NCBI GenBank assembly: GCA_015063165.1
Contig: SUSZ01000022.1
Coordinates: 1 to 37,682 of the forward strand
Source of the DNA: Thermoplasmata archaeon
Lineage (GTDB): Archaea > Thermoplasmatota > Thermoplasmata > Methanomassiliicoccales > Methanomethylophilaceae
DNA: 37,682 nt
Reading direction: 5' to 3'
The notes under the pieces were generated by a model that did no database searches, was not told the origin of the DNA, and saw only the letters and a program-made list of their open reading frames with translations. Below, piece by piece: positions 22,149-30,070 of this stretch. Both the position numbers and the translations under genes were made by a program. How positions within the stretch are numbered: the stretch's first letter is position 1; the number at the start of each line of letters is the position of its first letter.

Positions 22149-23531
22149 TCAGATGATGTAGTTGAGCGTCCTCTCGTCTATCACGCGATGAGCCTTGTGG
22201 GTGGCCCTCTCTATGGTCCCGTCCTTCACGACGTTCACCACGGTGGGCTTCACGCCTACGCGAGCCTTGATAGCACCCTGAACGCGAGCGGCTATCTCCT
22301 CGTCGGTCTCGACCGTGTTGCCTTCATCCCTCTCCACGGTGACGTCGAAGTGAGAGGTGTGCTTCAGGTCGTAGATCCTTATCGTGTACTCGCCGGTGAT
22401 GCCTTTGAGCCCGCGGACCACAGCCTCGATGTCGGAAGGGAATACATTGACAGCGGACACGATGAACATGTCGTCCTTCCTGCCGGTGATGTGGATGCGC
22501 CCGTGGGTCCTTCCGCAAGGGCAGGGAGTCTTGTCGAACCATCCTATGTCCCCGGTCCTGAACCTGATCATAGGCCTCGCTTTCTTCCTCAGAGTGGTGT
22601 ACACGAGCTCGCCCATCTGTCCTGGCTCCAGTATGGCTCCGGTCTTCGGATCCACGGTCTCGACGTATATGTGGTCCTCCGCGATGTGGAGACCGTTCTT
22701 CTCGTCGCACATGGCTGCGCATGCACCGAAGATGTCCGAGAGACCGAAGAAATCATAGACGTCGGCTCCCCACAGGGCCTCGATGGCCTCGCGCGTGGCG
22801 TCGATGGACCCTCCGGGCTCTCCGGCGACGTAGATCTTCCTGATGGCCAGGTCCTTCGCCGGGTCGACCCCCTGCTTCTTGCATGTCTCACCTAGGTACC
22901 AGGCGTAGGAGGGCGAGGTCCACATCACCGTCGGCTGGTAAGTCTTGAGGACGAATATCAGCCTCTCGCTGGGAAGGGTGCCTCCCCAGATAGTCAGCGC
23001 TCCGAGATTCTGCGCGCCGATGGCATCGGGTCCGCCCACATAGAGGGAGAAGTTCAGCGCATGGAGGTAGCGGTCGTTCTTCCTCATCCCGGTCTGATAG
23101 AACCATCTGCTCTCCACGTCCTGCCACTCGTCAAAGTCCTTCTGGGTGAACGGGGACATCGTGGGGACTCCGGTGGAACCGGACGACGTCGCCATGAAGA
23201 TGACGTCCTCCTCGGGAACCGCGCAGAGAAGCCCGAAAAAGGAGCCTTTTCCCTGGGTGTCCCTCTCGGTCAGCTTGTTGATGAAAGGGAACTTCGCCAG
23301 ATCCTCGAGCGTCTTGAGGTCTGAGGGTTTGACGCCCGCCTTGTCGAACGACTCCTTGTAGTAAGGGGCGTTATCGTATGCGAACTGTATCTCCCTCTTG
23401 AGTTCGGCTAGCTGGAATTCCTCGAACTGAGGGCGAGGCATCGTCTCGATCTCGGGCCTCCAGTATTTCCCGTCGTCCGTATGAACCAGGACGTTGTAGT
23501 TCCGTTCTTCTATTTTCTCCAGATCTACCAT
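22149..23531 (-). CDS. paaK: PaaK-like acyl/aryl-CoA ligase
   Basis: AMP-forming acyl-CoA ligase of the phenylacetate-CoA ligase type, 460 residues from MVDLEKIEER. The P-loop is TSSGSTGVPT (115-124). The adenylation core shows GEPGGSIDATREAIEALWG, DFFGLSDIFGACA, GELVYTTLRKKARPMIRFRTGD and the hinge GRKDDMFIVSAVNVFPSDIE, followed by the mobile C-terminal domain. CPCG near 355 is a common PaaK feature. Related genes in methanogens are thought to activate aryl or branched acids for reductive carboxylation to amino acids. Here it is followed by a YbdL-type aminotransferase and preceded by a 2-oxoacid ferredoxin oxidoreductase. Its motif 1 operator links it to sulfur supply. The substrate cannot be read from sequence. 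Confidence 0.86.
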   Translation of the reverse strand: MVDLEKIEERNYNVLVHTDDGKYWRPEIETMPRPQFEEFQLAELKREIQFAYDNAPYYKESFDKAGVKPSDLKTLEDLAKFPFINKLTERDTQGKGSFFGLLCAVPEEDVIFMATSSGSTGVPTMSPFTQKDFDEWQDVESRWFYQTGMRKNDRYLHALNFSLYVGGPDAIGAQNLGALTIWGGTLPSERLIFVLKTYQPTVMWTSPSYAWYLGETCKKQGVDPAKDLAIRKIYVAGEPGGSIDATREAIEALWGADVYDFFGLSDIFGACAAMCDEKNGLHIAEDHIYVETVDPKTGAILEPGQMGELVYTTLRKKARPMIRFRTGDIGWFDKTPCPCGRTHGRIHITGRKDDMFIVSAVNVFPSDIEAVVRGLKGITGEYTIRIYDLKHTSHFDVTVERDEGNTVETDEEIAARVQGAIKARVGVKPTVVNVVKDGTIERATHKAHRVIDERTLNYII

Positions 23532-23557
23532 GTTTGTCACTCGTAGTAAATTACTAT

Positions 23558-23571
23558 TTTCATATATGAAA
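23558..23571. promoter_or_regulatory. Sulfur motif 1, site 4 (upstream of paaK)
   Basis: Exact TTTCATATATGAAA, 27-40 bases before the PaaK start codon (minus strand), in the 98-bp gap between porB and paaK. The next gene to the right, porB, ends here, so only paaK and the aminotransferase can be controlled. Confidence 0.7.
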
Positions 23572-23629
23572 TATACGTAAAAGAACTGACCATATAGGAA
23601 TATTGCATCCCAGCCAGCCCTCCATCTCA

Positions 23630-24532
23630 TCACAGGCCCCTCTCGGACCGCCCCTGTGCGTCGTCCTTCCATCTGGCGTCGCGGAACCTCTCTATGTGCG
23701 CGATGTCCTCATCCGTGAGATGGGCGAAGCGCTTCTGCGACCGGATATAATCGCGAATTCCGGCAGGATCCGACATGCCCCTGTTGAGTCTGAACTCCCC
23801 GTTCTCGAACTCCTCCAGCCTCCACAGCCCTGTATCCACTGCCTTCCTGGCGAGCTCCACGGTCATGTCCGTCCTGGCGCCCCAACCTGTCGGGCAGGGA
23901 GCGAGGACATGGATGAACTTCGTGCCCCTGATCCTGGAGGCCTTCTCGACTTTCATCATGTAGTCGTCGAGATACCCCACGCTCGCGGTCGCAGCATACG
24001 GTATGCCATGCGCCGCCACGATCCTCAGAAGGTCCTTCTTCTCCCTGGTGTTGCCGCGGACGATCGATCCGGCCGGAGTGGTCGTGGTAGATGCGCCGAA
24101 GGGGGTGAGCGAGCTCTTCTGCGTGCCCGTGTTCATGTAAGCCTCGTTGTCGTAGCAGATGTAGATGACGTCGTCGTTCCTGTCGATGCATCCGGAGAGC
24201 GCCTGCAAGCCTATATCGGCCGTGCCTCCGTCCCCAGCAAAGCCTACGACCGTATAGTCGGACAGTCCGCGGGCCTTGAGCCCTGCCTCGATCCCGGTCA
24301 TCATCGACGCAGTGCCGGCGAATGTGGATATGATGGCATTGTTGGCGAAGCAGAGATTAGGGAAATTGAACCCTACAGCGGACATGCAACCTGCGGGGAG
24401 CACCGCCACTGCCCTCCTGCCGAGGACCTTGAGGGCGATCCTCACCGCCAGAGCGCCGCCGCATCCCGCGCACGCCTTGTGGCCGTAGAAGTACTCGTCC
24501 TCCGTGATCGTCTTCGCAGTCGGGCCGCTCAT
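23630..24532 (-). CDS. porB: 2-oxoacid (pyruvate-type) ferredoxin oxidoreductase beta subunit
   Basis: Thiamine-diphosphate subunit, 300 residues. ACAGCGGALAVR supplies cluster cysteines near the N terminus, and AGDGGTADIGLQALSG is the ThDP/Mg motif (GDG...). CYDNEAYMNTGTQKSSLTP and GASTTTTPAG are characteristic of archaeal PorB, with a further cluster Cys in APCPTGWG. Together with the alpha, delta and gamma subunits upstream it should interconvert acetyl-CoA plus CO2 and pyruvate with ferredoxin, essential for carbon assimilation in methanogens. A related oxoacid substrate is possible. The ATG at 24532 overlaps the porA stop (ATGA). The reading frame is open upstream to 24997, but that part is only the shadow of porA. 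Confidence 0.87.
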   Translation of the reverse strand: MSGPTAKTITEDEYFYGHKACAGCGGALAVRIALKVLGRRAVAVLPAGCMSAVGFNFPNLCFANNAIISTFAGTASMMTGIEAGLKARGLSDYTVVGFAGDGGTADIGLQALSGCIDRNDDVIYICYDNEAYMNTGTQKSSLTPFGASTTTTPAGSIVRGNTREKKDLLRIVAAHGIPYAATASVGYLDDYMMKVEKASRIRGTKFIHVLAPCPTGWGARTDMTVELARKAVDTGLWRLEEFENGEFRLNRGMSDPAGIRDYIRSQKRFAHLTDEDIAHIERFRDARWKDDAQGRSERGL

Positions 24533-25689
24533 GATGTCTGCCCCCCTATGAAGCGCACGTCCGAAGGACCGTCCCTGAGCTCTTCGAAGATGCAACGGAT
24601 ATCGTCGGAAGAGATGTCGCGTCCGCCCAGACCCGCGATGCGGTTGCAGACCGTGCAGGAGCACCCGCTCCCGTACAGGGCGGACCTGACCTCGCCGAAC
24701 ACCGTTCCGGCATTGCCGAACGAGACGTCCTTCTCCAGGACACAGACCGCCTTGGCGCCGAGAAGAGCAGATGAGACCTCCTCGTCTGGGAAGGGGCGCA
24801 TGTATCTGATGCGAAGGACGCCCGCCCTGACGCCCTCCTCGCGAAGACGATCGGTGACGTCCATGCAAAGCCCCGAGACGCATCCGAGCGTGATTATCAC
24901 CAGCTCGGCGTCCTCCAGCCTGTGCTTTTCCACGAGGCCCGTATAACCGCGTCCGAATACCTTGAAGAACTCGTCCTCGATCGCCGGAATCGCGCACTTG
25001 GCGTTCAGCATCCCCTGGTGCTCGCCCATCTTGAACAAAGTGTTGTATGCCGGCCCGGCGGAGAACCCCATGTTCACAGGCTCCTCCAGGTCTATCCTGT
25101 TGTCCGTCTTGTACGGAGGAAGGAACCCGTCCACGGCATCCTGTGCGGGGATGTCGACGTTCTCATAGGTATGAGTGAGATTAAAGCCGTCAAGATTCAC
25201 CATGAAAGGGATGGAAACAGACGGATCCTCTGCGATGCGATATGCCATTATGGCCATGTCCAGCGCCTCCTGGGCGTTCATGGCGTAGAACTGGATCCAC
25301 CCAGAGCTTATCTGCGACAGCGAGTCGCTCTGGTCGCCGTAGATGTTCCAAGGCAACGCCACCGAGCGGTCCGCATTCATCATCACTATGGGGAAGCGTC
25401 CCCCCGCGGCGTACGGAAGGCATTCCGCCATGTACAACAGCCCCTGGGAAGACGTCGCGGTGAACACGCGGACTCCTGCGGCAGACGCCCCGATGGCACA
25501 GGACATCGCCGAATGCTCGGATTCGACATGTATGAAGTCTGACACCAGCTTGCCATCGGCCACCATCTCGGAAAGCCTCTCGACGACGATCGTCTGGGGA
25601 GTGATCGGGTATGCGGAGATGACGGCCGGCCTGCACAGGCTGATGCCCTGCGCGAAGGCCTCGTTGCCCGATACGAACGCCCTGGTCAT
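24529..25689 (-). CDS. porA: 2-oxoacid (pyruvate-type) ferredoxin oxidoreductase alpha subunit
   Basis: A 386-residue subunit holding the pyrimidine-binding and domain II parts of the enzyme. Motifs are SAYPITPQT near residue 27, HVESEHSAMSCAIGASAAGVR, TSSQGLLYMAE, DQSDSL, and in the C-terminal part RIRYMRPFP and VLEKDVSFGNAG, all typical of PorA/VorB-type subunits. It overlaps the downstream beta gene by 4 bases and the upstream ferredoxin subunit by 4 bases, so the four genes form one tightly coupled operon in the canonical G-D-A-B order of archaeal pyruvate synthase. Proximity to PaaK and the aminotransferase leaves open an aryl or methylthio oxoacid as substrate. Confidence 0.87.
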   Translation of the reverse strand: MTRAFVSGNEAFAQGISLCRPAVISAYPITPQTIVVERLSEMVADGKLVSDFIHVESEHSAMSCAIGASAAGVRVFTATSSQGLLYMAECLPYAAGGRFPIVMMNADRSVALPWNIYGDQSDSLSQISSGWIQFYAMNAQEALDMAIMAYRIAEDPSVSIPFMVNLDGFNLTHTYENVDIPAQDAVDGFLPPYKTDNRIDLEEPVNMGFSAGPAYNTLFKMGEHQGMLNAKCAIPAIEDEFFKVFGRGYTGLVEKHRLEDAELVIITLGCVSGLCMDVTDRLREEGVRAGVLRIRYMRPFPDEEVSSALLGAKAVCVLEKDVSFGNAGTVFGEVRSALYGSGCSCTVCNRIAGLGGRDISSDDIRCIFEELRDGPSDVRFIGGQTS

Positions 25690-25982
25690 CTCTCAACCTC
25701 CATCGATATGCAACCGAATGAGCATATGCGTGCACAGATGCCGCATCCTTTGCAGAAATCGTAATCCACGGAAGCCTTCCCGGACTCCATGCGTATGGTA
25801 CCGTCCGGACAATGCAGATAGCATCTGTAGCAGCCCTTACACAGGCCCGCGTTTATCACCGGACGGACCGTCCTCCACCCGGCGTTGACGTCCACAAGCG
25901 TGCCTGCACGATAGCATGTACTGGACGGAAGGTTATCAGAGCTCCACACAGAGATGTCGGAGGTCAACCTCGGGACAATCAT
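25686..25982 (-). CDS. porD: 2-oxoacid ferredoxin oxidoreductase delta (ferredoxin) subunit
   Basis: A 98-residue two-cluster ferredoxin subunit. Two motifs are seen, CKGCYRCYLHC-PDG and CKGCGICARIC, the latter followed by SFGCISM. These bind two 4Fe-4S clusters that pass electrons between the ThDP site and external ferredoxin. The N-terminal 50 residues carry the usual PorD/VorD extension. The start (MIVPRLTSD) overlaps the gamma subunit stop and the stop overlaps the alpha start, confirming the operon. Confidence 0.88.
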   Translation of the reverse strand: MIVPRLTSDISVWSSDNLPSSTCYRAGTLVDVNAGWRTVRPVINAGLCKGCYRCYLHCPDGTIRMESGKASVDYDFCKGCGICARICSFGCISMEVER

Positions 25983-26509
25983 GTGCACGCCTCCATCTCG
26001 GCGTAGGCTTTCTCCATGACCGCCAGGTTCTTCTGCCGGAGACGCGCCGGCATGCATGCCTCGATCCCGATCCCCAAGGAACGGACGTCGAGCCCTTCGA
26101 CTAGCGCCCCGAGGGCCCCTGCCATAGCCGTGTTGGTGATCGGAGCTCCGAGTACCGACTGGGCCAGCCCGGAAGCGTCGAAGGATATGACACCATCCAG
26201 GCCGAAGTTCTCCCTGCTGTTCACCAACGCCATCCCCTGTTCTGGAGGCCTCCGGGGGAACAGGCCCTCGTCCAGATACAGCGAAAAGTCCGGGCTCGAT
26301 ACCTGACTGCGGTCGTTTATCGGAGCCTGGGACAGCTTGGTGAAGGCCTTGACAGGCGCTCCGCGACGCTCCGGTCCGAAGGACGGGAATGCCATGGCAT
26401 ACCTGTCCTCTCTGCTCAATGCGTATGCGGCCCCGACGATGCGGGCGGCGGTGAAAGCCCCCTGCCCTCCGCGGCCGTACCAAATAATCTCGATTCTCTT
26501 CTCGGTCAT
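25979..26509 (-). CDS. porG: 2-oxoacid ferredoxin oxidoreductase gamma subunit
   Basis: A 176-residue gamma subunit beginning MTEKRIEIIWYGRGGQGAF, with the family signature GRGGQG-x-x-TAA and FPSFGPERRGAPVKAF, which bind coenzyme A in this enzyme class. First gene of the porGDAB operon. No clear TATA box was found in the 79 bases before it, where a terminator-like palindrome for the preceding substrate-binding protein gene lies, so the operon may partly depend on readthrough from the motif 1-controlled promoter upstream. Confidence 0.88.
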   Translation of the reverse strand: MTEKRIEIIWYGRGGQGAFTAARIVGAAYALSREDRYAMAFPSFGPERRGAPVKAFTKLSQAPINDRSQVSSPDFSLYLDEGLFPRRPPEQGMALVNSRENFGLDGVISFDASGLAQSVLGAPITNTAMAGALGALVEGLDVRSLGIGIEACMPARLRQKNLAVMEKAYAEMEACT

Positions 26510-26559
26510 GTTAGCGCGTCCTACGATTCTTCGCTCCGATGACGTGTGAAAGGGTTTAA

Positions 26560-26577
26560 CGCCGCCCGTCCGGACGG
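26560..26577 (-). terminator. Possible terminator after the substrate-binding protein gene
   Basis: A perfect palindrome CCGTCCGGACGG with flanking GC pairs lies about 12 bases after the stop at 26589 (minus strand). There is no clear T-run downstream, so the terminator role is uncertain. Confidence 0.35.
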
Positions 26578-26588
26578 CAAGAAAAGAT

Positions 26589-27932
26589 TCAGGCGGTGGT
26601 TTGCTTGTTGTTGATGTCGTACAGGATCACGGCAGGCTCTGCGGCGACGCCGTACTGGGCCTGGTTGGAGTTCAGTGCGGTCACCACGCCGTTAGAGCCG
26701 GTGGCGTCGATGAACTTGACATTCAGACCCGCCTGCTCGTACAGAGTCCTGTCCTCGTTCAGGCTGGGGTTGATCTTAGAAAGACCAGGGAGCTTCTCGT
26801 CGGCCAGATGGGTAGGAAGCTGATGGAGGTCGTTGACGATCACGCTGAGGGTGACTGTCGTCAGAGCGGAAGGGCTGCCGTAAGAGGACTTGTTCAGGAT
26901 AGACCTGATGTACGAATCGTCTACGAACCTCTCTGCGAACTCGGCGGTGTTCCTGAATCCGAGGTCGGCGAGGGTGTTCGTCGCGAGGCCCCCTATATCA
27001 TACAGCGTCTGGGTCTGGCTGGAGATGTCGGCCTTGATCCTGCTAAGGGGATTGCTGGCATCGATGCTGGCATAGGCCATCTCGTCTCCCCAGGCGTACT
27101 CTATGGCGTCGAATGCGTTGAGTATCTGCTCAGTGGTGAGCCCGCTGCTCGCGCCGCCGGCATGCTTGTACGCGTAGTCCACCAGCGCCTTGTGGGTGGC
27201 GACAGAGGGGTCGTAGCCATTCTCCTTGATGTCCTTCACGACTGAGTTGAGCCAGTCGGTCGCGTTCTTGACCGCCCAGACCAGCCTCTCCGTCGTGTCC
27301 TTGTTGCCCTCCATGTAATGGGTGTTGCCGTAAAGGACGCAGCACGTGACATGCGGGAACAGGAGATCTGTAGTGACGAGGTTCTGGTATGTCGCAGTCT
27401 CCCCGATCACCAGTGCGCTGAACTGCGGCTCCCAGGTTATGCCTATGGCGAGACCCGTCGAGGACTGGACCTCCTTGATTCTTGCTGCGGACCCCTGCGT
27501 TACCGTGTACCCGACCTGCCCGTCTCCCGGATTTCCTGCGACCAGCGAGAGCTTCTTCGTCTCGCCGTCTGTGTATGCCGGGTCGGCGAGGTACACTTCG
27601 ACGATCGTCTTGAGCTGATAGTACTGTATCGAACCGACCGTCGGCACGCCGAAGAGGAGCCTCTCCCAGCCGGCGGCCTTGAAGATGACGATCTCCCCCA
27701 CGCCTGGGACATTATGGGTCTTCAGCGTGGAGTCGTCGTTCAGGACGAACAGGTCTCCTTTGTCCACCTTAGACTCGTCGAAGTAGAAACCGGAGCCCAC
27801 CCCCTCGAGGCCCGAGATGAGATTGATCTCCGTGCTCTCGGCCTCGCTGCTCCTGTTGCTGAGGAGAACAGCCGCGCCGGCGATGACGACTATGGCGGCG
27901 ACGGCTATGACTATTACCTTGTATCTTTGCAT
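26589..27932 (-). CDS. ABC transporter substrate-binding protein (SsuA/TauA-like)
   Basis: Extracytoplasmic solute receptor of 447 residues. The N terminus has a short basic start and a hydrophobic segment (KVIVIAVAAIVVIAGAAVLL) followed by NRSSEAEST, an uncleaved anchor or signal peptide. The body resembles NMT1/SsuA-type receptors common in methanogens (VGSIQYYQLKTIVEVYLA, TYQNLVTTDLLFPHVTCCVLYG, GITWEPQFSALV). It is divergent from a matching permease/ATPase pair and shares motif 1 sites with it, so the three probably form one importer. Sulfonates such as taurine, alkanesulfonates or coenzyme M are attractive substrates given the regulon, but the substrate is not readable from sequence. I start at 27932; the site at 27953 lies just upstream. 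Confidence 0.78.
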   Translation of the reverse strand: MQRYKVIVIAVAAIVVIAGAAVLLSNRSSEAESTEINLISGLEGVGSGFYFDESKVDKGDLFVLNDDSTLKTHNVPGVGEIVIFKAAGWERLLFGVPTVGSIQYYQLKTIVEVYLADPAYTDGETKKLSLVAGNPGDGQVGYTVTQGSAARIKEVQSSTGLAIGITWEPQFSALVIGETATYQNLVTTDLLFPHVTCCVLYGNTHYMEGNKDTTERLVWAVKNATDWLNSVVKDIKENGYDPSVATHKALVDYAYKHAGGASSGLTTEQILNAFDAIEYAWGDEMAYASIDASNPLSRIKADISSQTQTLYDIGGLATNTLADLGFRNTAEFAERFVDDSYIRSILNKSSYGSPSALTTVTLSVIVNDLHQLPTHLADEKLPGLSKINPSLNEDRTLYEQAGLNVKFIDATGSNGVVTALNSNQAQYGVAAEPAVILYDINNKQTTA

Positions 27933-27952
27933 GTTCACACCATTTTTCATAT

Positions 27953-27966
27953 TTTCATATATGAAA
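27953..27966. promoter_or_regulatory. Sulfur motif 1, site 5 (upstream of the substrate-binding protein)
   Basis: Exact TTTCATATATGAAA, 21-34 bases before the start at 27932 on the minus strand, downstream of a TATA-like TTTAAATATA (about 27990-27999). It covers the expected transcription start. Confidence 0.7.
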
Positions 27967-28204
27967 TATGTAAATTGTTATCTTGCGTATTATATTTAAA
28001 AATATCGATTTCTGGATTCATTTAGAAATTCCACCATGCCAGCGGGAGCCGCTGGGCGGAAAGAACCTTCTCTTTATGCCAAAAGAACTCCCAAAAACAG
28101 ATCTAAAAAACGCAATAATCGCAGCGTATTATTCACTTTCAATCAATAATATTTGTATATGCATATTTTTGACCGCTGACTATATCTATGAATTATTTTA
28201 TCCA

Positions 28205-28218
28205 TTTCCTATATGAAA
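28205..28218. promoter_or_regulatory. Sulfur motif 1, site 6 (upstream of the permease)
   Basis: TTTCCTATATGAAA, identical to site 3, located after AT-rich TATA-like sequence (CTATATCTA) and 36 bases before the permease ATG at 28254. Confidence 0.68.
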
Positions 28219-28253
28219 TTAGAAATAATGATTTCCGTCATCGGAGGCTCGGC

Positions 28254-29138
28254 ATGAGCGGCCTCAAGGAATGGCTCATGGAGGACGTGAGCGGATCAAA
28301 AAAACAGGACAGCCAGCCCGCCGGAAGAAGGAATCGTTCCTTCGACCCTGACAGCAGAGCCCACAAGATCTGCGTCAATACGGCTTACGCAGCCATATCT
28401 ATAATCATGTTAGTGGCGACCTGGTACGTCGTCTCATGGTACGTCAACAAGACCGTCATCCCCACTCCCCTGGAGACATGGGATGCCTTGGTGGACTTCT
28501 TCGAGAACGGAGATTCTACCGCTGGAGGAAGCGCATGGAGCTACATCAGATCCAGCTTCGGGACCCTCCTGAAGGGATTCCTGATCGCGCTGGTCCTCGC
28601 GTTCCCGATCGGCCTCCTCCTGGGATCCGTTCCAGTCCTGGACAGGCTATTCAGCCCTGCGCTGAACGTACTGAGGCCTATCGCGCCTGTCGCATGGGCG
28701 CCTGTGCTCATCATCCTGCTGCAGTCGGATGCCAGCGGAGCCATGATGGTCGTGTTCATCGGCGCCTTCTTCCCCATACTCACCACGGTGAGCTTCGGCG
28801 TGAAGAAGATCGACGCCAACCTGATCAACGCGACGAAGGTCCTCGGCGCGACCTGGAGCCAGACCTTCTTCAAGATCACGGTCCCCGCATCGGTGCCCTT
28901 CCTCATGAACGGCGTCAAGACCGCTCTCGGGATCGGATGGATGTGCATAGTGTCCGCGGAGCTCTACGCCTCTGGAGTCGGAGGACTGGGGAATTACATA
29001 ACCAACCAGGCGGGACTAGGAGCATGGCCCCAGGTGTACGCCGGAATTGTGATAGTCGGCATACTCGGGCTGATCACCGTCCTCGTGGCGGACTACGTCT
29101 CGAAGGTGCTGAACAAGAAATGGGGTGTTGAAGAATGA
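28254..29138 (+). CDS. ABC transporter permease (SsuC/TauC-like)
   Basis: A 294-residue inner-membrane permease with about six hydrophobic segments (first around IISIIMLVATWYVVSWYV). The EAA-type loop that contacts the ATPase is visible as NATKVLGATWSQTFFKITVPASVPFLMNG. PTPLETWDAL and GIGWMCIVSAELYASGVGGLG are typical of sulfonate/nitrate/taurine permeases. The start at 28254 follows GGAGG with 7-base spacing; an upstream ATG at 28188 precedes the palindrome and is not credible. The soluble N-terminal 35 residues (MSGLKEWLMEDVSGSKK) resemble the start of the ATPase encoded next. The stop overlaps that gene by 4 bases. Confidence 0.86.
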   Translation: MSGLKEWLMEDVSGSKKQDSQPAGRRNRSFDPDSRAHKICVNTAYAAISIIMLVATWYVVSWYVNKTVIPTPLETWDALVDFFENGDSTAGGSAWSYIRSSFGTLLKGFLIALVLAFPIGLLLGSVPVLDRLFSPALNVLRPIAPVAWAPVLIILLQSDASGAMMVVFIGAFFPILTTVSFGVKKIDANLINATKVLGATWSQTFFKITVPASVPFLMNGVKTALGIGWMCIVSAELYASGVGGLGNYITNQAGLGAWPQVYAGIVIVGILGLITVLVADYVSKVLNKKWGVEE

Positions 29139-30058
29139 GCGTAATTGAATGGCTGAAGGAAGACCCTTCGGCGAACAAGAAGGATCGGGAAGGAAAGAAG
29201 AGGGCCTCGATATCGAAATGGCTCAAAGGGGAAGTCGGGATCAACACGGAAGCAGCCATCAAAAGGTCGTTCCACGAGACCAGCATAGGAGAGAGCGACG
29301 TCCAGATCAGCATACGCAACATAGGGAAGACGTACGTGAAGAACGGTGTCGAGACGAAGGCCATAGACGAGATCTCCATCGATGTCAGGAAAGGGGAGCT
29401 CGTGTCTTTCATCGGCCCTTCAGGATGCGGGAAGACGACGCTGCTGAACATGATAGCGGGGCTCCTGCCGCCGACCTCTGGGGTGGTCTATGTCGGAAGC
29501 AGGGAATGCACCGGTCCAGGACGGGACAGAGGCATGGTCTTCCAGGATTTCGCGCTGCTGCCGTGGCGCACGGTCAAAAACAACGTGGAGCTCGGACTGG
29601 AGATCGCTGGAGTCCCGAAAGCGGAGCGGAGCGCGAAGGCCGACGAGTACCTGCGCATAGTCGGACTCGAGAAGTTCGCGAACTCCCATATCAACGAGCT
29701 GTCCGGAGGTATGAAGCAGCGCGTCGGGATCGCCAGAGCGCTGATAGTGGAACCCGACGTGATCCTCATGGACGAACCCTTCGGAGCGTTAGACGCACAG
29801 ACAAGGAACCTCATGCAGGCGCAGCTGATAGACATCCTCAAGACCACGAAGCAGACGATAATTTTCATCACCCACTCCGTAGACGAGGCGGTCTATCTCT
29901 CCGACAAAGTCGTGGTCCTTACTAAGAGGCCGACGACGGTCAACGAGGTCGTCGAGATCCCCTGGTCCAGGCCGAGGGACCGCACGACTCCGGAATTCAA
30001 CGAGATGAAAAGGGAGATCGTGGCGTATCTCGAGCACGAGAACGTGCTGGTGGACTGA
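29135..30058 (+). CDS. ABC transporter ATP-binding protein (SsuB/TauB-like) with N-terminal extension
   Basis: A 307-residue ATPase that should power the importer. Walker A is GPSGCGKTT (94-102), the Q-loop is in VFQDFALLPWRTVKNN, the signature is LSGGMKQR, Walker B is VILMDEPFGALD and the switch His is in ITHSVDEA; all match the nitrate/sulfonate/taurine subfamily. Compared with usual SsuB proteins (about 250 residues) it has some 50 extra N-terminal residues, in which MSVIEWLKED and SKWLKGEVG repeat a W-L-acidic pattern also seen at the N terminus of the permease. Transcription ends at a strong terminator 12 bases after the stop. Confidence 0.88.
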   Translation: MSVIEWLKEDPSANKKDREGKKRASISKWLKGEVGINTEAAIKRSFHETSIGESDVQISIRNIGKTYVKNGVETKAIDEISIDVRKGELVSFIGPSGCGKTTLLNMIAGLLPPTSGVVYVGSRECTGPGRDRGMVFQDFALLPWRTVKNNVELGLEIAGVPKAERSAKADEYLRIVGLEKFANSHINELSGGMKQRVGIARALIVEPDVILMDEPFGALDAQTRNLMQAQLIDILKTTKQTIIFITHSVDEAVYLSDKVVVLTKRPTTVNEVVEIPWSRPRDRTTPEFNEMKREIVAYLEHENVLVD

Positions 30059-30070
30059 GATAAGCCTTCC

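Larger units (their letters stand above)
27933..28253. promoter_or_regulatory. Divergent control region of the importer genes
   Basis: A 321-bp AT-rich region with a motif 1 palindrome at each end (27953-27966 and 28205-28218). Between them lies a perfect hairpin CCAGCGG-GAG-CCGCTGG (28039-28055) followed by GCGGAAAGAACC, in a GC-richer island, and an AATAAT/ATTATT inverted repeat around 28113-28132. The central island could be a small RNA, a terminator or a relic. No protein gene is supported. Confidence 0.5.

Noticed and set aside
23630-26509. Indolepyruvate ferredoxin oxidoreductase
   Set aside because: IOR has two subunits (IorA with fused ferredoxin domain, and IorB). Here four separate subunits in G-D-A-B order with PorB-type motifs indicate the pyruvate/valine type.
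12634-28218. Motif 1 as just a TATA box
   Set aside because: CATATATG resembles a TATA core, but several sites have a separate TATA-like box upstream at the right distance, and the symmetry extends beyond the core. The idea is not fully excluded, and the genome scan described in the findings would decide it.
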